From Burkholderiales bacterium (lineage in GTDB: Bacteria > Pseudomonadota > Gammaproteobacteria > Burkholderiales > SG8-39), in NCBI GenBank assembly GCA_014860355.1, contig JACZJV010000101.1:47018-111017 (forward strand): DNA of 64,000 nucleotides, given 5' to 3'. Under the pieces are notes generated by a model. That model was not told the origin of the DNA. It saw only the letters and a list, made by a program, of their open reading frames with translations, and did not search any database. A program made the position numbers and the translations under genes. This document shows, piece after piece, positions 15,854-24,999 of this stretch (positions are counted from its first letter, which is position 1; each line of letters begins with the position of its first letter).

Positions 15854-16081
15854 ATGAATTTCGACAAGGAGCTGGATGCACGCGGCCTGAACTGTCCGCT
15901 GCCCATATTGCGCGCGAAAAAGGCGCTGACCGATATGCAGAGCGGGCAGGTGCTGCGCATCGTTTCAACCGATGTAGGTTCGGTCAAGGATTTCCAGGCA
16001 TTTTGCAAGCAGACCGGCAACGAATTGCTGTCGCAGCAGGAGGGTAACAACGAATTCACCTTTTTCCTGAAGCGGAAGTGA
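15854..16081 (+). CDS. tusA: TusA, sulfur-carrier protein
   Basis: A 75-residue SirA/TusA-family protein with the active cysteine Cys14 in LNCPLPIL (CPxP motif). In sulfur oxidisers TusA carries persulfide sulfur from rhodanese or DsrE2 to DsrEFH. It starts after a GAGGGAG ribosome site. It is followed by a small ORF overlapping its stop (GTGA) and by dsrE2, resembling the rhd-tusA-dsrE2 sets of sulfur oxidisers, but no rhodanese gene is seen here. Confidence 0.94.
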   Translation: MNFDKELDARGLNCPLPILRAKKALTDMQSGQVLRIVSTDVGSVKDFQAFCKQTGNELLSQQEGNNEFTFFLKRK

Positions 16082-16251
16082 GCACCGCAGCTTCGGAAAA
16101 GGACGGCGCGCGCGCTGCCGGCAACGAGACCGCGGCGCAAATGCCAAGCTTGCACGAATGCCTTGCTGCAGCCCGGGTGACCGACGCGGCCTGCGGCGGG
16201 GCCGGGCATCAGCCAAAGCTATTGTGGAATAAGATTATTCGGGTGGATTAG
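16078..16251 (+). CDS. Possible small coupled ORF between tusA and dsrE2
   Basis: A 57-codon frame opens with a GTG overlapping the tusA stop (GTGA) and closes at the TAG 16249-16251. Composition is Ala/Gly-rich at first, then a segment with two cysteines (LHECLAAARV, DAACGGAG). I do not recognise it. It could be a coupled peptide, the remnant of a lost gene such as a rhodanese, or chance. No Shine-Dalgarno is needed if it is read by reinitiation. Confidence 0.3.
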   Translation: MSTAASEKDGARAAGNETAAQMPSLHECLAAARVTDAACGGAGHQPKLLWNKIIRVD

Positions 16252-16341
16252 AGCCGGGGTATTCGGGCAATATCGTGAATATTCTCAGAATTAGAGCCCG
16301 GCGCAAGTCGACGCCAACAAGGACCGGAAAAGGAGGGATCT

Positions 16342-16959
16342 ATGGGTGCTACCCCTGATATCGCGCTGATCGAAGAGATCGTTCGCCAACGGCTGGACGA
16401 AATCCTGCCGCAGAAACTCGAGGAAAAACTCGCGGAGATGAAGGCGAACAAAACGCCTTCGATGACCATCATCGCCACCAAGGGGACGCTGGACTGGGCC
16501 TATCCCCCCTTCATCCTGGCCTCTACCGCAGCTGCGCTGGGCTGGAACGTGGCGATTTTCTTTACGTTCTACGGCCTGCAGCTGCTCAGGAAAGACATTT
16601 CGGGCCTCAAGATCAGCCCGCTAGGCAATCCGGGCATGCCGATGAAAATGCCTTTCGGCCCCGACTGGTTCAAAGGCATCAACTGGAACATCCCCAATCT
16701 GGTCCAGGCAGGCATCCCGGGTTTCGAATCCTTCGCCACCACGCTGATGCAGCAAACAATCAAGAATAACGGCGTGGCCGACATATCCGAATTGCGCTCG
16801 CTGTGCCTGGAAGCGGGCGTGAACATGATCGGCTGCCAGATGACGGTGGATTTGTTCGGCTTCACGCACGAGGATTTCATCCCGGAAGTGAAGGAATATT
16901 GCGGCGCTGCCTCGTTCCTGCCGATGGCGCAGGAGGCCGATGTCACGCTGTTCGTCTAG
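16342..16959 (+). CDS. dsrE2: DsrE2-family protein
   Basis: A 205-residue DsrE/DsrF/DsrH-like protein of the DsrE2 type. An N-terminal helical segment rich in Glu and Lys precedes a hydrophobic stretch (about residues 50-80, likely membrane-associated). The conserved cysteine lies in NMIGCQMTVDLFG. DsrE2 proteins occur with tusA and rhodanese genes and take part in cytoplasmic sulfur transfer. A strong AGGAGG precedes the ATG. Two ATTAGAGCC repeats (16247 and 16290) lie in its upstream gap. Confidence 0.88.
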   Translation: MGATPDIALIEEIVRQRLDEILPQKLEEKLAEMKANKTPSMTIIATKGTLDWAYPPFILASTAAALGWNVAIFFTFYGLQLLRKDISGLKISPLGNPGMPMKMPFGPDWFKGINWNIPNLVQAGIPGFESFATTLMQQTIKNNGVADISELRSLCLEAGVNMIGCQMTVDLFGFTHEDFIPEVKEYCGAASFLPMAQEADVTLFV

Positions 16960-17062
16960 CACAACACGAATTCGACCTGCGGCTGGATTCGGGCTTTCGG
17001 ATCGCGTAGGGAGTAGTTGCAAACGCTCGCTGTATCCACAATTAGAAACGAAGGGGACTGAG

Positions 17063-18427
17063 ATGAAACGCACAGTAGTCGCATCGGCGCTTCTGGCCAT
17101 GTTTGCGATACCGTCGCTTGCGCTGGCGACTGACGGATATTTCCCGCATGGCTACGGCATGAAATCAAAGGGGATGGGCGGCGCCTCGGTCGCGCGCTCG
17201 GACGACGCTTTCGGCGGCGCCAACAACCCGGCCAGCATGGTTTGGGCCGGAGACCGCTACGACATAGGCATAGACCTGTTCAGCCCGAAGCGGGACATTT
17301 CGCGCAGCGGCAGCGCAGCCGGTATAGATGGGTCGGTGGAAAGCGGCAGCAACCTGTTTTATATACCCGAATTTGGCTACAACCGAATGATCGGCTGGGA
17401 CATGTCCGTGGGCGTCAGCGTCTATGGCAATGGGGGAATGAATACCGACTACGACGGCGGCCAGATTTCGGCGGCGAGCCCGGTCTGCGGTGGTTTCAAC
17501 GCTCCATCGGGCGAGACAGGTCCCTACAATATGCTTTGCGGCTCGGGCAAGCTCGGCATGAATCTGGAGCAGCTGATCATTGCGCCGACTTTTGCGAAGA
17601 AGGTGAACAAGGACCATTCCTTTGGCGCATCGCTGCTGATCGCGCGGCAAACCTTCAAGGCCGAAGGCCTGAGCGGCTTTTTTGGATTCACCAGCGCCGC
17701 GTTCGGCGGTCCGCCGGCCTATGCAAACAGCAACCTGACCAATCGGGGCAATGACACGACTTGGGGTTACGGCCTCAAGCTGGGCTGGATGGGCCGCTTG
17801 TCGGATACGGTGACCATGGGGGCAAGCTACACCAGCAAAGTAAAAATGGACAAGTTCGAGAAATACAAGGACCTGTTCGCCGGGGAGGGCTATTTCGACA
17901 TGCCCAGCAGCATCACCGTGGGCATGTCGGTCAAGACCAGCCCCAAGTTGACGCTCGCCGCCGATTTGGAAAGGATCGAATATTCGGGCATCAAGTCGAT
18001 CGCAAACCCGAGTACCAATGTAGGAAATTCGTCGCCGCTGACCGGAAATACGGTCGGCTCACTCGGCTGCGATTCCTGCCGCGGTTTCGGCTGGAGCAGC
18101 GTGAACGTGATCAAAATCGGCGCCGAATACCAGTACAACCCGAATCTGATCCTGCGTGCGGGCTACAACCATACCGACAATCCGATCCAGGGCCGCGACG
18201 TGACCTTCAACATGATTGCTCCCGGCGTGGTCAGGGATCATGCGACCCTGGGATTCACGTATAACCTGAGTCCGCAGTCGGAACTGACGATGGCCTATAT
18301 GCACGCCTTCAAGAACTCGGTCGAGGCGCCTAGCCTGTTTAACAGTTTTGGCGTCCCTGCCGGCACCGAGAAAATTCAGATGTACGAGAATTCGATCGGC
18401 ATTGCCTACAGCAGGAAGCTGAAATAA
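17063..18427 (+). CDS. OmpP1/FadL/TodX-family outer-membrane protein
   Basis: A 454-residue outer-membrane beta-barrel. A signal peptide ends near LALA (residue 22), followed by the FadL-type plug signature (SKGMGGASVARSDDAFGGAN, then NPASM). FadL porins move hydrophobic substrates across the outer membrane. The substrate here is unknown; position beside tusA-dsrE2 makes a sulfur or organosulfur compound conceivable (inference). The ATG at 17063 is chosen because the signal peptide begins there; longer frames upstream run into dsrE2. It is followed by an intrinsic terminator. Confidence 0.88.
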   Translation: MKRTVVASALLAMFAIPSLALATDGYFPHGYGMKSKGMGGASVARSDDAFGGANNPASMVWAGDRYDIGIDLFSPKRDISRSGSAAGIDGSVESGSNLFYIPEFGYNRMIGWDMSVGVSVYGNGGMNTDYDGGQISAASPVCGGFNAPSGETGPYNMLCGSGKLGMNLEQLIIAPTFAKKVNKDHSFGASLLIARQTFKAEGLSGFFGFTSAAFGGPPAYANSNLTNRGNDTTWGYGLKLGWMGRLSDTVTMGASYTSKVKMDKFEKYKDLFAGEGYFDMPSSITVGMSVKTSPKLTLAADLERIEYSGIKSIANPSTNVGNSSPLTGNTVGSLGCDSCRGFGWSSVNVIKIGAEYQYNPNLILRAGYNHTDNPIQGRDVTFNMIAPGVVRDHATLGFTYNLSPQSELTMAYMHAFKNSVEAPSLFNSFGVPAGTEKIQMYENSIGIAYSRKLK

Positions 18428-18462
18428 ACCGCGCCGATTTGCAGGGTTCCGCGCAAGCAACA

Positions 18463-18496
18463 GGCTGAGGGCGGCAACGCCTTCAGCCTTTTTTGT
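18463..18496 (+). terminator. Rho-independent terminator after the FadL-type gene
   Basis: GGCTGAGGGC pairs with GCCTTCAGCC (one G-T wobble) around a short GCAAC-type loop, followed directly by TTTTTT. It lies 36 bases after the porin stop and 46 before the next start, so it probably ends the porin transcript. Confidence 0.88.
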
Positions 18497-18541
18497 TTCC
18501 GCATCATAGGCAACAGAAACGATTTAGCGAAGGAGAGAAGT

Positions 18542-19453
18542 ATGTCAAGAATCTGGAAAACCCTGGGCGCAGCGGCGCTGGCGCTGAGCGCCACGTTTGC
18601 CCTGGCCCAGGAAGTCGTACTGAAGCCCTTCGTGCTGGCGTCCCGGGGTCCGGGTGAAGTGTCTCAGGTGCTGGAGGCCACCAAGGCGGCGCTGACCAAG
18701 GCCGGCTTCACCGTGGCCGGCAGCTATTCGCCCTATGCGGGCGCAGCCGTGATCGGCGTTACCAGCGACGAGCTGCGCAGCATTGCCGCCAAGTCCGAAC
18801 GCGGCGGCTTCGGCGCAGCACTGCGTGTTTCGCTGACCAAGGTCAAGGATCAGGTCCAGGTGGCCTATACCAATCCTTCCTATATGGCCAACGCCTATCG
18901 CATGGCGGGGGAGCTCAAGGATACGGCGGCGAAGCTGCAGGCCGCGCTAGGCAGAATCGAGGAATTCGGCGCCGAAGGGCTCACTCCGGCCAAGCTGCGC
19001 AAGTACCACTACGCATTCGGCATGGAGTATTTCGACGAGCCGAACACCCTGGCAAGCTACGCCAGCCACGAGGAGGCGCTCAAGGCGGTCGAGGCCGGGC
19101 TCGCGGCCGGCAAACAGGGCGTGACCAGGGTCTACCGCGTCGATGTCCCCGGCAAGAAGGAGACGCTGTTCGGCGTGGCGATGAAGGGCGAGGGCGACAA
19201 CAAGTACATGGACGACAGGTACCTCATGAGCGAGATCGATTTCAAGGATGTCAAATCCACCGCCCATCTGCCCTATGACATCCTGGTTTCGGAGGACAAG
19301 GTGTATGCCCTGTACGCGCGCTTTCGCATCGCGATATCCTTTCCCGATCTTTCCATGATGGGGGCCAACAGCTTCATGAACATCATGAAAGCGCCGGAGG
19401 CCATGCGCGCCGCGCTGGCGCTGACCGTGGGCGGCAAGGAAGACGCGCGCTGA
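18542..19453 (+). CDS. Predicted periplasmic protein, possibly DUF302-like
   Basis: A 303-residue protein with a clear signal peptide ending near FALA-QE (residue 23). The segment at about residues 30-120 (repeated alpha/beta pattern, ending VAYTNPSYMANAYRM) loosely recalls the DUF302 fold, but I cannot confirm this. The mature protein has no cysteine and no transmembrane helix. A GGAGAG ribosome site precedes the ATG. It follows the FadL-type porin and its terminator, and converges with valS. Function unknown. Confidence 0.75.
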   Translation: MSRIWKTLGAAALALSATFALAQEVVLKPFVLASRGPGEVSQVLEATKAALTKAGFTVAGSYSPYAGAAVIGVTSDELRSIAAKSERGGFGAALRVSLTKVKDQVQVAYTNPSYMANAYRMAGELKDTAAKLQAALGRIEEFGAEGLTPAKLRKYHYAFGMEYFDEPNTLASYASHEEALKAVEAGLAAGKQGVTRVYRVDVPGKKETLFGVAMKGEGDNKYMDDRYLMSEIDFKDVKSTAHLPYDILVSEDKVYALYARFRIAISFPDLSMMGANSFMNIMKAPEAMRAALALTVGGKEDAR

Positions 19454-19526
19454 GCTAGCCCAGCTTGGCGAGTTGCTGCCTGAGGTTTTCCAGCGTGGTG
19501 GCAAAAGCGGCCAGTCGCTCCTTCTC

Positions 19527-22229
19527 CTACGCCACGACCTGGGGCGGTGCGCGCTCCACGAAGCCGGCGTTGGCGAGCTTGCCCCTGGCCTTGGCGATCT
19601 CGCCTGCTAGCCGATTGATTTCCTTTTGCAGGCGCTCGCGTTCAGCCGTCTTGTCGATTTCAATCTTGAGCATCAGCCGGCACTCGCCGATCAGGGCGAC
19701 AGGGGCGTCGGCCTCGGGCAGGGCGTCGACCACGCTCACCTCGGAGAGCCTGGCCAGGAACCGGATGTAGGGGGAGAGCGCCTCCAGCCTGGCGCGGTCG
19801 CCGGTGGCGAGCAAAGGGATGCGCAGCGCCGGGGAGACGTTCATCTCGCCGCGCAGGTTGCGGCAGGCACCGACGATATCCTTCAATAGCGCGACTTCTG
19901 CCTCGGCTGAAGCGTCGATGCGCCCGGCCGCGAACTGCGGGTAGGGCGCGAGCATGATGCTGGCGCCGGCGCGCCCGGCGAGCGGTGCAACGCGCTGCCA
20001 CAGTTCTTCGGTGATGAAGGGGATCACCGGGTGGGCGAGCCGCAGCACCGTCTCCAGCACCCGAACCAGCGTGCGCCGGGTGGCGCGCTGTTCGGCTTCG
20101 CCGCCGGATTGCAGCTGTACCTTGGCCAGCTCCAGGTACCAGTCGCAATATTCGTCCCAGACGAATTCGTACAGGGCGCGCGCGGCGAGGTCGAAGCGAT
20201 AGCTGTCCAGGCCGTCGCATACTTCCTTCTGCGCCCGCTGCAGCCGGCTCACGATCCAGCGGTCGGCGACGCAGGGTGCGAGCGGCAGGGACTCGTCCGC
20301 GCCGCAGTCCTTGCCCTCGGTGTTCATCAGTACGAAGCGCGTCGCATTCCACAGCTTGTTGCAGAAATTGCGGTAGCCCTCGCAACGGCTGAGGTCGAAA
20401 TTGAGAGTGCGCGCAAAGCTCGCGAGCGAGGCGAATGTAAAGCGCAGCGCGTCCGCGCCGAAAGACGGAATGCCGTTCGCATAGTTCTTGCGCACGTATT
20501 TCTCGACTTTCTGCCTATGGCTGGCGAGCATCAGGCCCTGCGTCGATTTTTCGAGCAAGGCATCGAAGCTGACGCCGTCGATCAGGTCGAGAGGGTCCAG
20601 CGTATTACCCTTGGACTTCGACATCTTCTGCCCCTCGGCGTCGCGTACCAGGGCGTTGATGTAGACGTGGCGAAACGGCACCTTGCCGCAGAAATGCAGG
20701 CTCATCATGACCATGCGCGCGACCCAGAAGAAAATGATGTCGAAGCCCGTAACCAGCACCGAGGAGGGCAGGAACGCGTCGAGATCGCCTGTTTTTTCCG
20801 GCCAGCCGAGCGAGGTGAACGGCACCAGGGCCGAGGAGAACCAGGTATCGAGCACGTCCTCGTCGCGCTTGAGCGCGCCCTTGTATCCCCGCGCCGCAGC
20901 CAGCGCCCTCGCCTCGTCCTCGCTGCGGGCGACATAGCTATTGCCCGCGCCGTCGTACCAGCACGGAATCTGGTGGCCCCACCAGAGCTGGCGCGAAATG
21001 CACCAGTCCTGGATGTTTTCCAGCCAGTGCTTGTAGGTCGTAGTCCAGTGATCGGGGTAAAACTTGACTTCGCCTGCGGCCACCGCCGCCAGGCCGCTTT
21101 GAGCCAGGCCGTCCATTTTGACGAACCACTGGTCGGTCAGCATGGGTTCGACGATCACGCCGGTGCGGCCGGAGCGCGGCACCCTCAGCTTGTAGGGCTT
21201 TTCCGAAACCAGGCATCCCTGCGCCTGCAGGTCCTGCAGGATGCGCTTGCGCGCTTCGAAGCGGTCCAGTCCGCGGTAGGCCGCAGGGGCGGCATCGTTT
21301 ATCCTCGCCTCCAGAGTCAATACGCTGATCTGCGCCAGCCCATGGCGTTGGCCGACCTGGTAGTCGTTGAAATCGTGCGCCGGCGTGATCTTGACGCAAC
21401 CGGTGCCGAACTGCGGATCGACGTAATCATCGGCGATCACGGGGATCGAGCGGCCGGTGAGCGGCAGCAGGACCCGCCTGCCGTGCAGCCGGTCATAGCG
21501 CTCGTCCCTGGGGTTGACGGCGACGGCGGCGTCGCCGAGCATGGTTTCGGGGCGGGTGGTGGCGACTACCAAGGCGCCGGTCCCGTCTTCGAACGGGTAG
21601 CTGATTTCCCAGATCTTGCCGTCTTCCTCCTCGCTGTCCACTTCCAGGTCGGAGACTGCGGTGCCGAGCACCGGATCCCAGTTGACCAGGCGCTTGCCGC
21701 GGTAGATCAGGCCTTCCTGGTGCAGGCGCACGAACACCTCGATCACTGCGCGCGACATGCGCTCGTCCATGGTGAAGTAGCCGGCGTGCTGGCCCTCGGA
21801 GTCGGCGTAGTCCCAGTTGACCGAGGTGCCCAGGCGCCGCATCTGGCGCGTGATGGTCGAGCCGGACTCCTGTTTCCACGCGCGCACGCGCTCGAGGAAT
21901 CGGTCGCGGCCCAGCTCGAGGCGGGTCCGGCCCTCGGACTGCAGCTGGCGCTCGACCACGATCTGGGTGGCGATGCCGGCATGGTCGGTGCCTGCCACCC
22001 AATTGGTGTTGTAGCCGCGCATGCGGTGGTAGCGCACCAGCGTGTCCATCAGCGTCTGCTGGAACGCGTGGCCCATGTGCAGGGTGCCGGTGACGTTCGG
22101 CGGCGGCAGCTGAATGCAGTAGGCCGGTCTGGCGCGGTCTGCAGAATGCGCGAAATAGCCGCGCCTCTCCCATTCTGGATACCAGTGCGCCTCGACGGCG
22201 TGCGGTTCAAAGCTCTTGGCTAGTTCCAT
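19527..22229 (-). CDS. valS: Valyl-tRNA synthetase, cut short by an in-frame amber codon
   Basis: A 900-residue class Ia synthetase that charges tRNA-Val. The HIGH-type motif is LHMGH and the KMSKS loop is KMSKSKGN; editing and anticodon-binding regions are intact. The ATG at 22229 matches the family start MELAKSFEP; an in-frame ATG eight codons earlier has no ribosome site. The frame ends at TAG (19527-19529), yet 23 more codons of family-like sequence (EKERLAAFATTLENLRQQL) continue to a second TAG at 19455. The stop sits at the turn of the C-terminal coiled coil, so its second helix would be lost. Confidence 0.95.
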   Translation of the reverse strand: MELAKSFEPHAVEAHWYPEWERRGYFAHSADRARPAYCIQLPPPNVTGTLHMGHAFQQTLMDTLVRYHRMRGYNTNWVAGTDHAGIATQIVVERQLQSEGRTRLELGRDRFLERVRAWKQESGSTITRQMRRLGTSVNWDYADSEGQHAGYFTMDERMSRAVIEVFVRLHQEGLIYRGKRLVNWDPVLGTAVSDLEVDSEEEDGKIWEISYPFEDGTGALVVATTRPETMLGDAAVAVNPRDERYDRLHGRRVLLPLTGRSIPVIADDYVDPQFGTGCVKITPAHDFNDYQVGQRHGLAQISVLTLEARINDAAPAAYRGLDRFEARKRILQDLQAQGCLVSEKPYKLRVPRSGRTGVIVEPMLTDQWFVKMDGLAQSGLAAVAAGEVKFYPDHWTTTYKHWLENIQDWCISRQLWWGHQIPCWYDGAGNSYVARSEDEARALAAARGYKGALKRDEDVLDTWFSSALVPFTSLGWPEKTGDLDAFLPSSVLVTGFDIIFFWVARMVMMSLHFCGKVPFRHVYINALVRDAEGQKMSKSKGNTLDPLDLIDGVSFDALLEKSTQGLMLASHRQKVEKYVRKNYANGIPSFGADALRFTFASLASFARTLNFDLSRCEGYRNFCNKLWNATRFVLMNTEGKDCGADESLPLAPCVADRWIVSRLQRAQKEVCDGLDSYRFDLAARALYEFVWDEYCDWYLELAKVQLQSGGEAEQRATRRTLVRVLETVLRLAHPVIPFITEELWQRVAPLAGRAGASIMLAPYPQFAAGRIDASAEAEVALLKDIVGACRNLRGEMNVSPALRIPLLATGDRARLEALSPYIRFLARLSEVSVVDALPEADAPVALIGECRLMLKIEIDKTAERERLQKEINRLAGEIAKARGKLANAGFVERAPPQVVA

Positions 22230-22332
22230 CGTTTCTCTGGGGGCAACGGGCATCGAGCCGCACTAGGCCCGAAGGGCGACCGGCTCGATCGAGCAAAGCG
22301 CGAATTATAGCGGATTGGCCTTCCGGCCCATG

Positions 22333-22734
22333 CTATTTGCGCCGTTCCAGCTCCTGCTCCACGGCGGCATGGACGGCCTCGCTCAGGATTTCGCGCGTGA
22401 TCAGCTGCAGCTCGCCGCGCAGGCTGTCGAACACGCGTTCGACCATCGGCGCGAGTTCATCCTGCAGGCGCCCTTCGATCAATGCGTCGATCCCGGACTG
22501 CAATTCGGCGAGCAGCGAGGCGCGGATGCTAGCCGCGAGCGCCTCCATCTGTTCTTCGTCCGGAGGCAGGGTTACGATGTACTCGGTGAGCACCGGCAGA
22601 TCTTCGAACTCCGGGGGAAAGTCCACCACTTCATCGAGGACGGGAATCTCGGCGTACGGCGCAGCCGGCGCATGCCCGTGGCGCGCCATCAGCGCATCGG
22701 CCTTGCCCAGCAGGTCGTCCGGCTCAGAGCTCAT
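22333..22734 (-). CDS. Conserved hypothetical protein between holC and valS
   Basis: A 133-residue acidic protein with no signal or membrane segment. The N-terminal half is Pro/Glu-rich and likely disordered; the C-terminal half (from about residue 60) is strongly helical with heptad-like Leu/Ile spacing, suggesting a coiled coil. I do not recognise a domain. From memory, similar small genes sit in this spot in other Betaproteobacteria. A hairpin (22743-22760) lies just upstream of its start. Confidence 0.75.
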   Translation of the reverse strand: MSSEPDDLLGKADALMARHGHAPAAPYAEIPVLDEVVDFPPEFEDLPVLTEYIVTLPPDEEQMEALAASIRASLLAELQSGIDALIEGRLQDELAPMVERVFDSLRGELQLITREILSEAVHAAVEQELERRK

Positions 22735-22742
22735 TTCAACGC

Positions 22743-22760
22743 GAGGGCATGCAAGCCCTC
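22743..22760. repeat. G/C-run hairpin upstream of the hypothetical gene
   Basis: GAGGGC and GCCCTC form perfect 6-bp arms around ATGCAA. On the minus strand it lies 9-26 bases before the start codon of the 133-residue hypothetical gene, the position taken by similar hairpins elsewhere in the window. A second, unrelated perfect hairpin (TGCAGAT-TTCG-ATCTGCA, 22782-22799) sits beside it. Confidence 0.5.
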
Positions 22761-22807
22761 ATACTCCCTTGGTTAGTCAGCTGCAGATTTCGATCTGCAA
22801 CGGGTAC

Positions 22808-23236
22808 TTAAGCTTGCGCCTTGGACAGGTCGTGCTTGTCGATCGCATAGCCGCGGTCGCGGTAAAAGCGAAATCGCCCGCGCGCCGCTTCGCGGTCTTC
22901 CTCGTCGCGCCCGACAATTTCCACCAGTCGCTGGAAGCGGCTGAACGCGGGCGGCCACGCCGAATGCAGATTCAGCAGCACCTCGTCATGCGGCGTGTCT
23001 TCGGGGTCGTGGGTGATGAGCACCGGAGTCTGCGCAGCGAGCGGGCTGCGCGTCATGCAGTGCGGCAGGAACCCGGCGGGCAGCCAGGTCCAGAGCAGCT
23101 TGTCGATTCTCTGCGCCTGTGTTTCATCGGGCGCGTAAATAAGCACCCGCAACTTTTGTTTCGCCGCCTTGGCCGACAGGCGGCAGGCGACCTGCAGCTT
23201 GTCTTCGGCCTCGAAATAGAAGTCGATGCGCGTCAT
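22808..23236 (-). CDS. holC: DNA polymerase III chi subunit
   Basis: A 142-residue protein matching HolC: it begins MTRIDFYFEAEDKLQVACRL and contains the LWTWLPAGFLPHC and DPEDTPHDEVLLNL regions. Chi binds psi and the single-stranded DNA-binding protein, tying the clamp loader to the lagging strand. It lies between pepA and a small hypothetical gene on the same strand, a common betaproteobacterial order ending at valS. Confidence 0.93.
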   Translation of the reverse strand: MTRIDFYFEAEDKLQVACRLSAKAAKQKLRVLIYAPDETQAQRIDKLLWTWLPAGFLPHCMTRSPLAAQTPVLITHDPEDTPHDEVLLNLHSAWPPAFSRFQRLVEIVGRDEEDREAARGRFRFYRDRGYAIDKHDLSKAQA

Positions 23237-23306
23237 CTGCGATCAAGGCGCGATGGGCGAGGGGAGAGCGGGTTTTCGCCATTCCCGTCGTGCACCGGCG
23301 TGACGG

Positions 23307-24791
23307 TCATTTTCCCGCCCGTTTCATCAGAAAACTGGTCAGCAGCGCGACCGGCCTGCCGGTAGATCCTTTATCCTTGCCCGATTTCCAGGCGGTGCCG
23401 GCGATGTCCAGGTGCGCCCAGTCGAATTTCTTGGCGAAACGCGAGAGAAAACAGGCCGCGGTGACGCTGCCGGCCGGCCGGCCGCCGATATTGGCCATGT
23501 CGGCGAAATTGCTCTTGAGCTGCTCCTGGTAGTCGTCCCATAAAGGCATATGCCAGGCGCGGTCGTAGGCTTCATCGCCCGCGGCGAGCAGTTCGCGCGC
23601 GAGCGCGTCCTTGTTGCTGTACAGGCCGCTTGCGACGTGCCCGAGCGCGATCACGCATGCGCCGGTCAGGGTGGCGATGTCGACCACGGTCTCGGGCTCG
23701 AAGCGCTCGGCATACGTAAGCGCGTCGCACAGGACCAGGCGCCCCTCGGCGTCGGTATTCAGCACCTCGATCGTCTGCCCGGACATGCTGGTGACGATGT
23801 CCCCCGGTTTGGTCGCGGCGCCGCCCGGCATGTTCTCCGTGGTCGGGATGATGCCGACGACATTGAGCCTGAGCTTCATTTCGGCGCAGGCGCGCAGCGC
23901 GCCGAGCACGCTTGCGGCGCCGCACATGTCGAATTTCATCTCATCCATCTCCGGCGAGGGCTTGAGCGATATGCCGCCGGTATCGAAGGTGATGCCCTTG
24001 CCGACAAGCACCACGGGTCTTGCCTTTTTTGGGCCGCCCGCGTACTGGAGCACGATCAGTTTGGGCGGCTGGCGCGAGCCCTGCGCCACCGACAGCAGGG
24101 ACCCCATGCCCAGCTTCTCCATGTCCTTGCGCTCGAGCAGTTCCAAGCCGAGCTTCCACTCCTTCGCGAGCTTCCTCGCCTGCTCGCCAAGGTAGGTCGG
24201 CGTGCAGACGTTGCCCGGAAGGTTGCCCAGATCCTTGGCCAGGCTCACGCCCGCGCCCATGGCTTGCCCCTGGCGCAGTCCGCGCGCCGCGCCGGTCGCG
24301 TCGCGCGCCACGGTCAGCAGTTCAACATGCGCGAGCGGGCGCGGTTCGCTCTTCTTGCTTTTCATGTAGTCGAAGCGGTAGGCGCATTCGGCGGCTACCA
24401 GCGCCACCTGGCGCGCCTTCCAGGTCGCGTCGCGGCGGCCCGCCTTGATCTCGCCCAAGCACAAGGTAAGCGTGCCGGTACCGGTTTCCTGCGCGGCCTT
24501 GATTGCGGCACGCGCCGCCTCGCGGTACTCGCGCTCGTGCAAGTCAGCCTCCTCGCCCAGTCCAACGAGCAGTACACGCTCCGCCGCTACGCCCGGGACG
24601 CGGTACAAAATCAGCGCGGAACCGAGTTTGCCTTCCATGTCGCCGCGCCTCAGGACGTCGCTCAGCGTGCCCTGCGCCGCGCGGTCGAGCGCGCCGGCGG
24701 CCGCGCTCAGTCTGCGGCCCGCATACACGCCCACGGCGATGCACGGTGTGGCGCGCATCTCCGGCGCGCCGCGTTTTGTGCTAAATTGCAA
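23307..24791 (-). CDS. pepA: Leucyl aminopeptidase (M17)
   Basis: A 494-residue cytosolic aminopeptidase that removes N-terminal residues from peptides. The M17 signature NTDAEGRL is present, as are metal-binding segments [10 protein letters not shown] and KFDMCGAA. The start codon is TTG at 24791, supported by AAGGAG eight bases upstream and by an N terminus ([11 protein letters not shown]) typical of PepA. PepA homologues can also bind DNA. It is divergent from lptF. Confidence 0.96.
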   Translation of the reverse strand: MQFSTKRGAPEMRATPCIAVGVYAGRRLSAAAGALDRAAQGTLSDVLRRGDMEGKLGSALILYRVPGVAAERVLLVGLGEEADLHEREYREAARAAIKAAQETGTGTLTLCLGEIKAGRRDATWKARQVALVAAECAYRFDYMKSKKSEPRPLAHVELLTVARDATGAARGLRQGQAMGAGVSLAKDLGNLPGNVCTPTYLGEQARKLAKEWKLGLELLERKDMEKLGMGSLLSVAQGSRQPPKLIVLQYAGGPKKARPVVLVGKGITFDTGGISLKPSPEMDEMKFDMCGAASVLGALRACAEMKLRLNVVGIIPTTENMPGGAATKPGDIVTSMSGQTIEVLNTDAEGRLVLCDALTYAERFEPETVVDIATLTGACVIALGHVASGLYSNKDALARELLAAGDEAYDRAWHMPLWDDYQEQLKSNFADMANIGGRPAGSVTAACFLSRFAKKFDWAHLDIAGTAWKSGKDKGSTGRPVALLTSFLMKRAGK

Positions 24792-24960
24792 TGGCTGCTC
24801 CTTCCATTCAATCGACCGACTACGCCTGATTATCCCTGCTTTGTTCCCGTCAAGTCAAAGCCGTTGCGCTAAAGCGCGGCATCGATGCGAATCCGGAGCG
24901 CAGGCATTCGTCGGAACCCGAAGCAAAATGGATATTTTGACGGGCCGATCCAGGGGGGCG

Positions 24961-24980
24961 TGAGGGGAGATATCCCCTCA
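24961..24980. repeat. G/C-run hairpin upstream of lptF
   Basis: TGAGGGGA and TCCCCTCA form perfect 8-bp arms around GATA, ending 19 bases before the lptF GTG and just ahead of its AAAGAGG ribosome site. There is no T-run. If formed in the mRNA it would sit immediately 5' of the ribosome site. Confidence 0.6.
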
Positions 24981-24999
24981 TGTCGCAAAGAGGTCCCAA

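Noticed and set aside
20031..22223. 730-codon open frame antisense to valS
   Set aside because: The minus strand encodes valyl-tRNA synthetase with HIGH and KMSKS motifs; the + frame shows no domain and has the composition of a complement.
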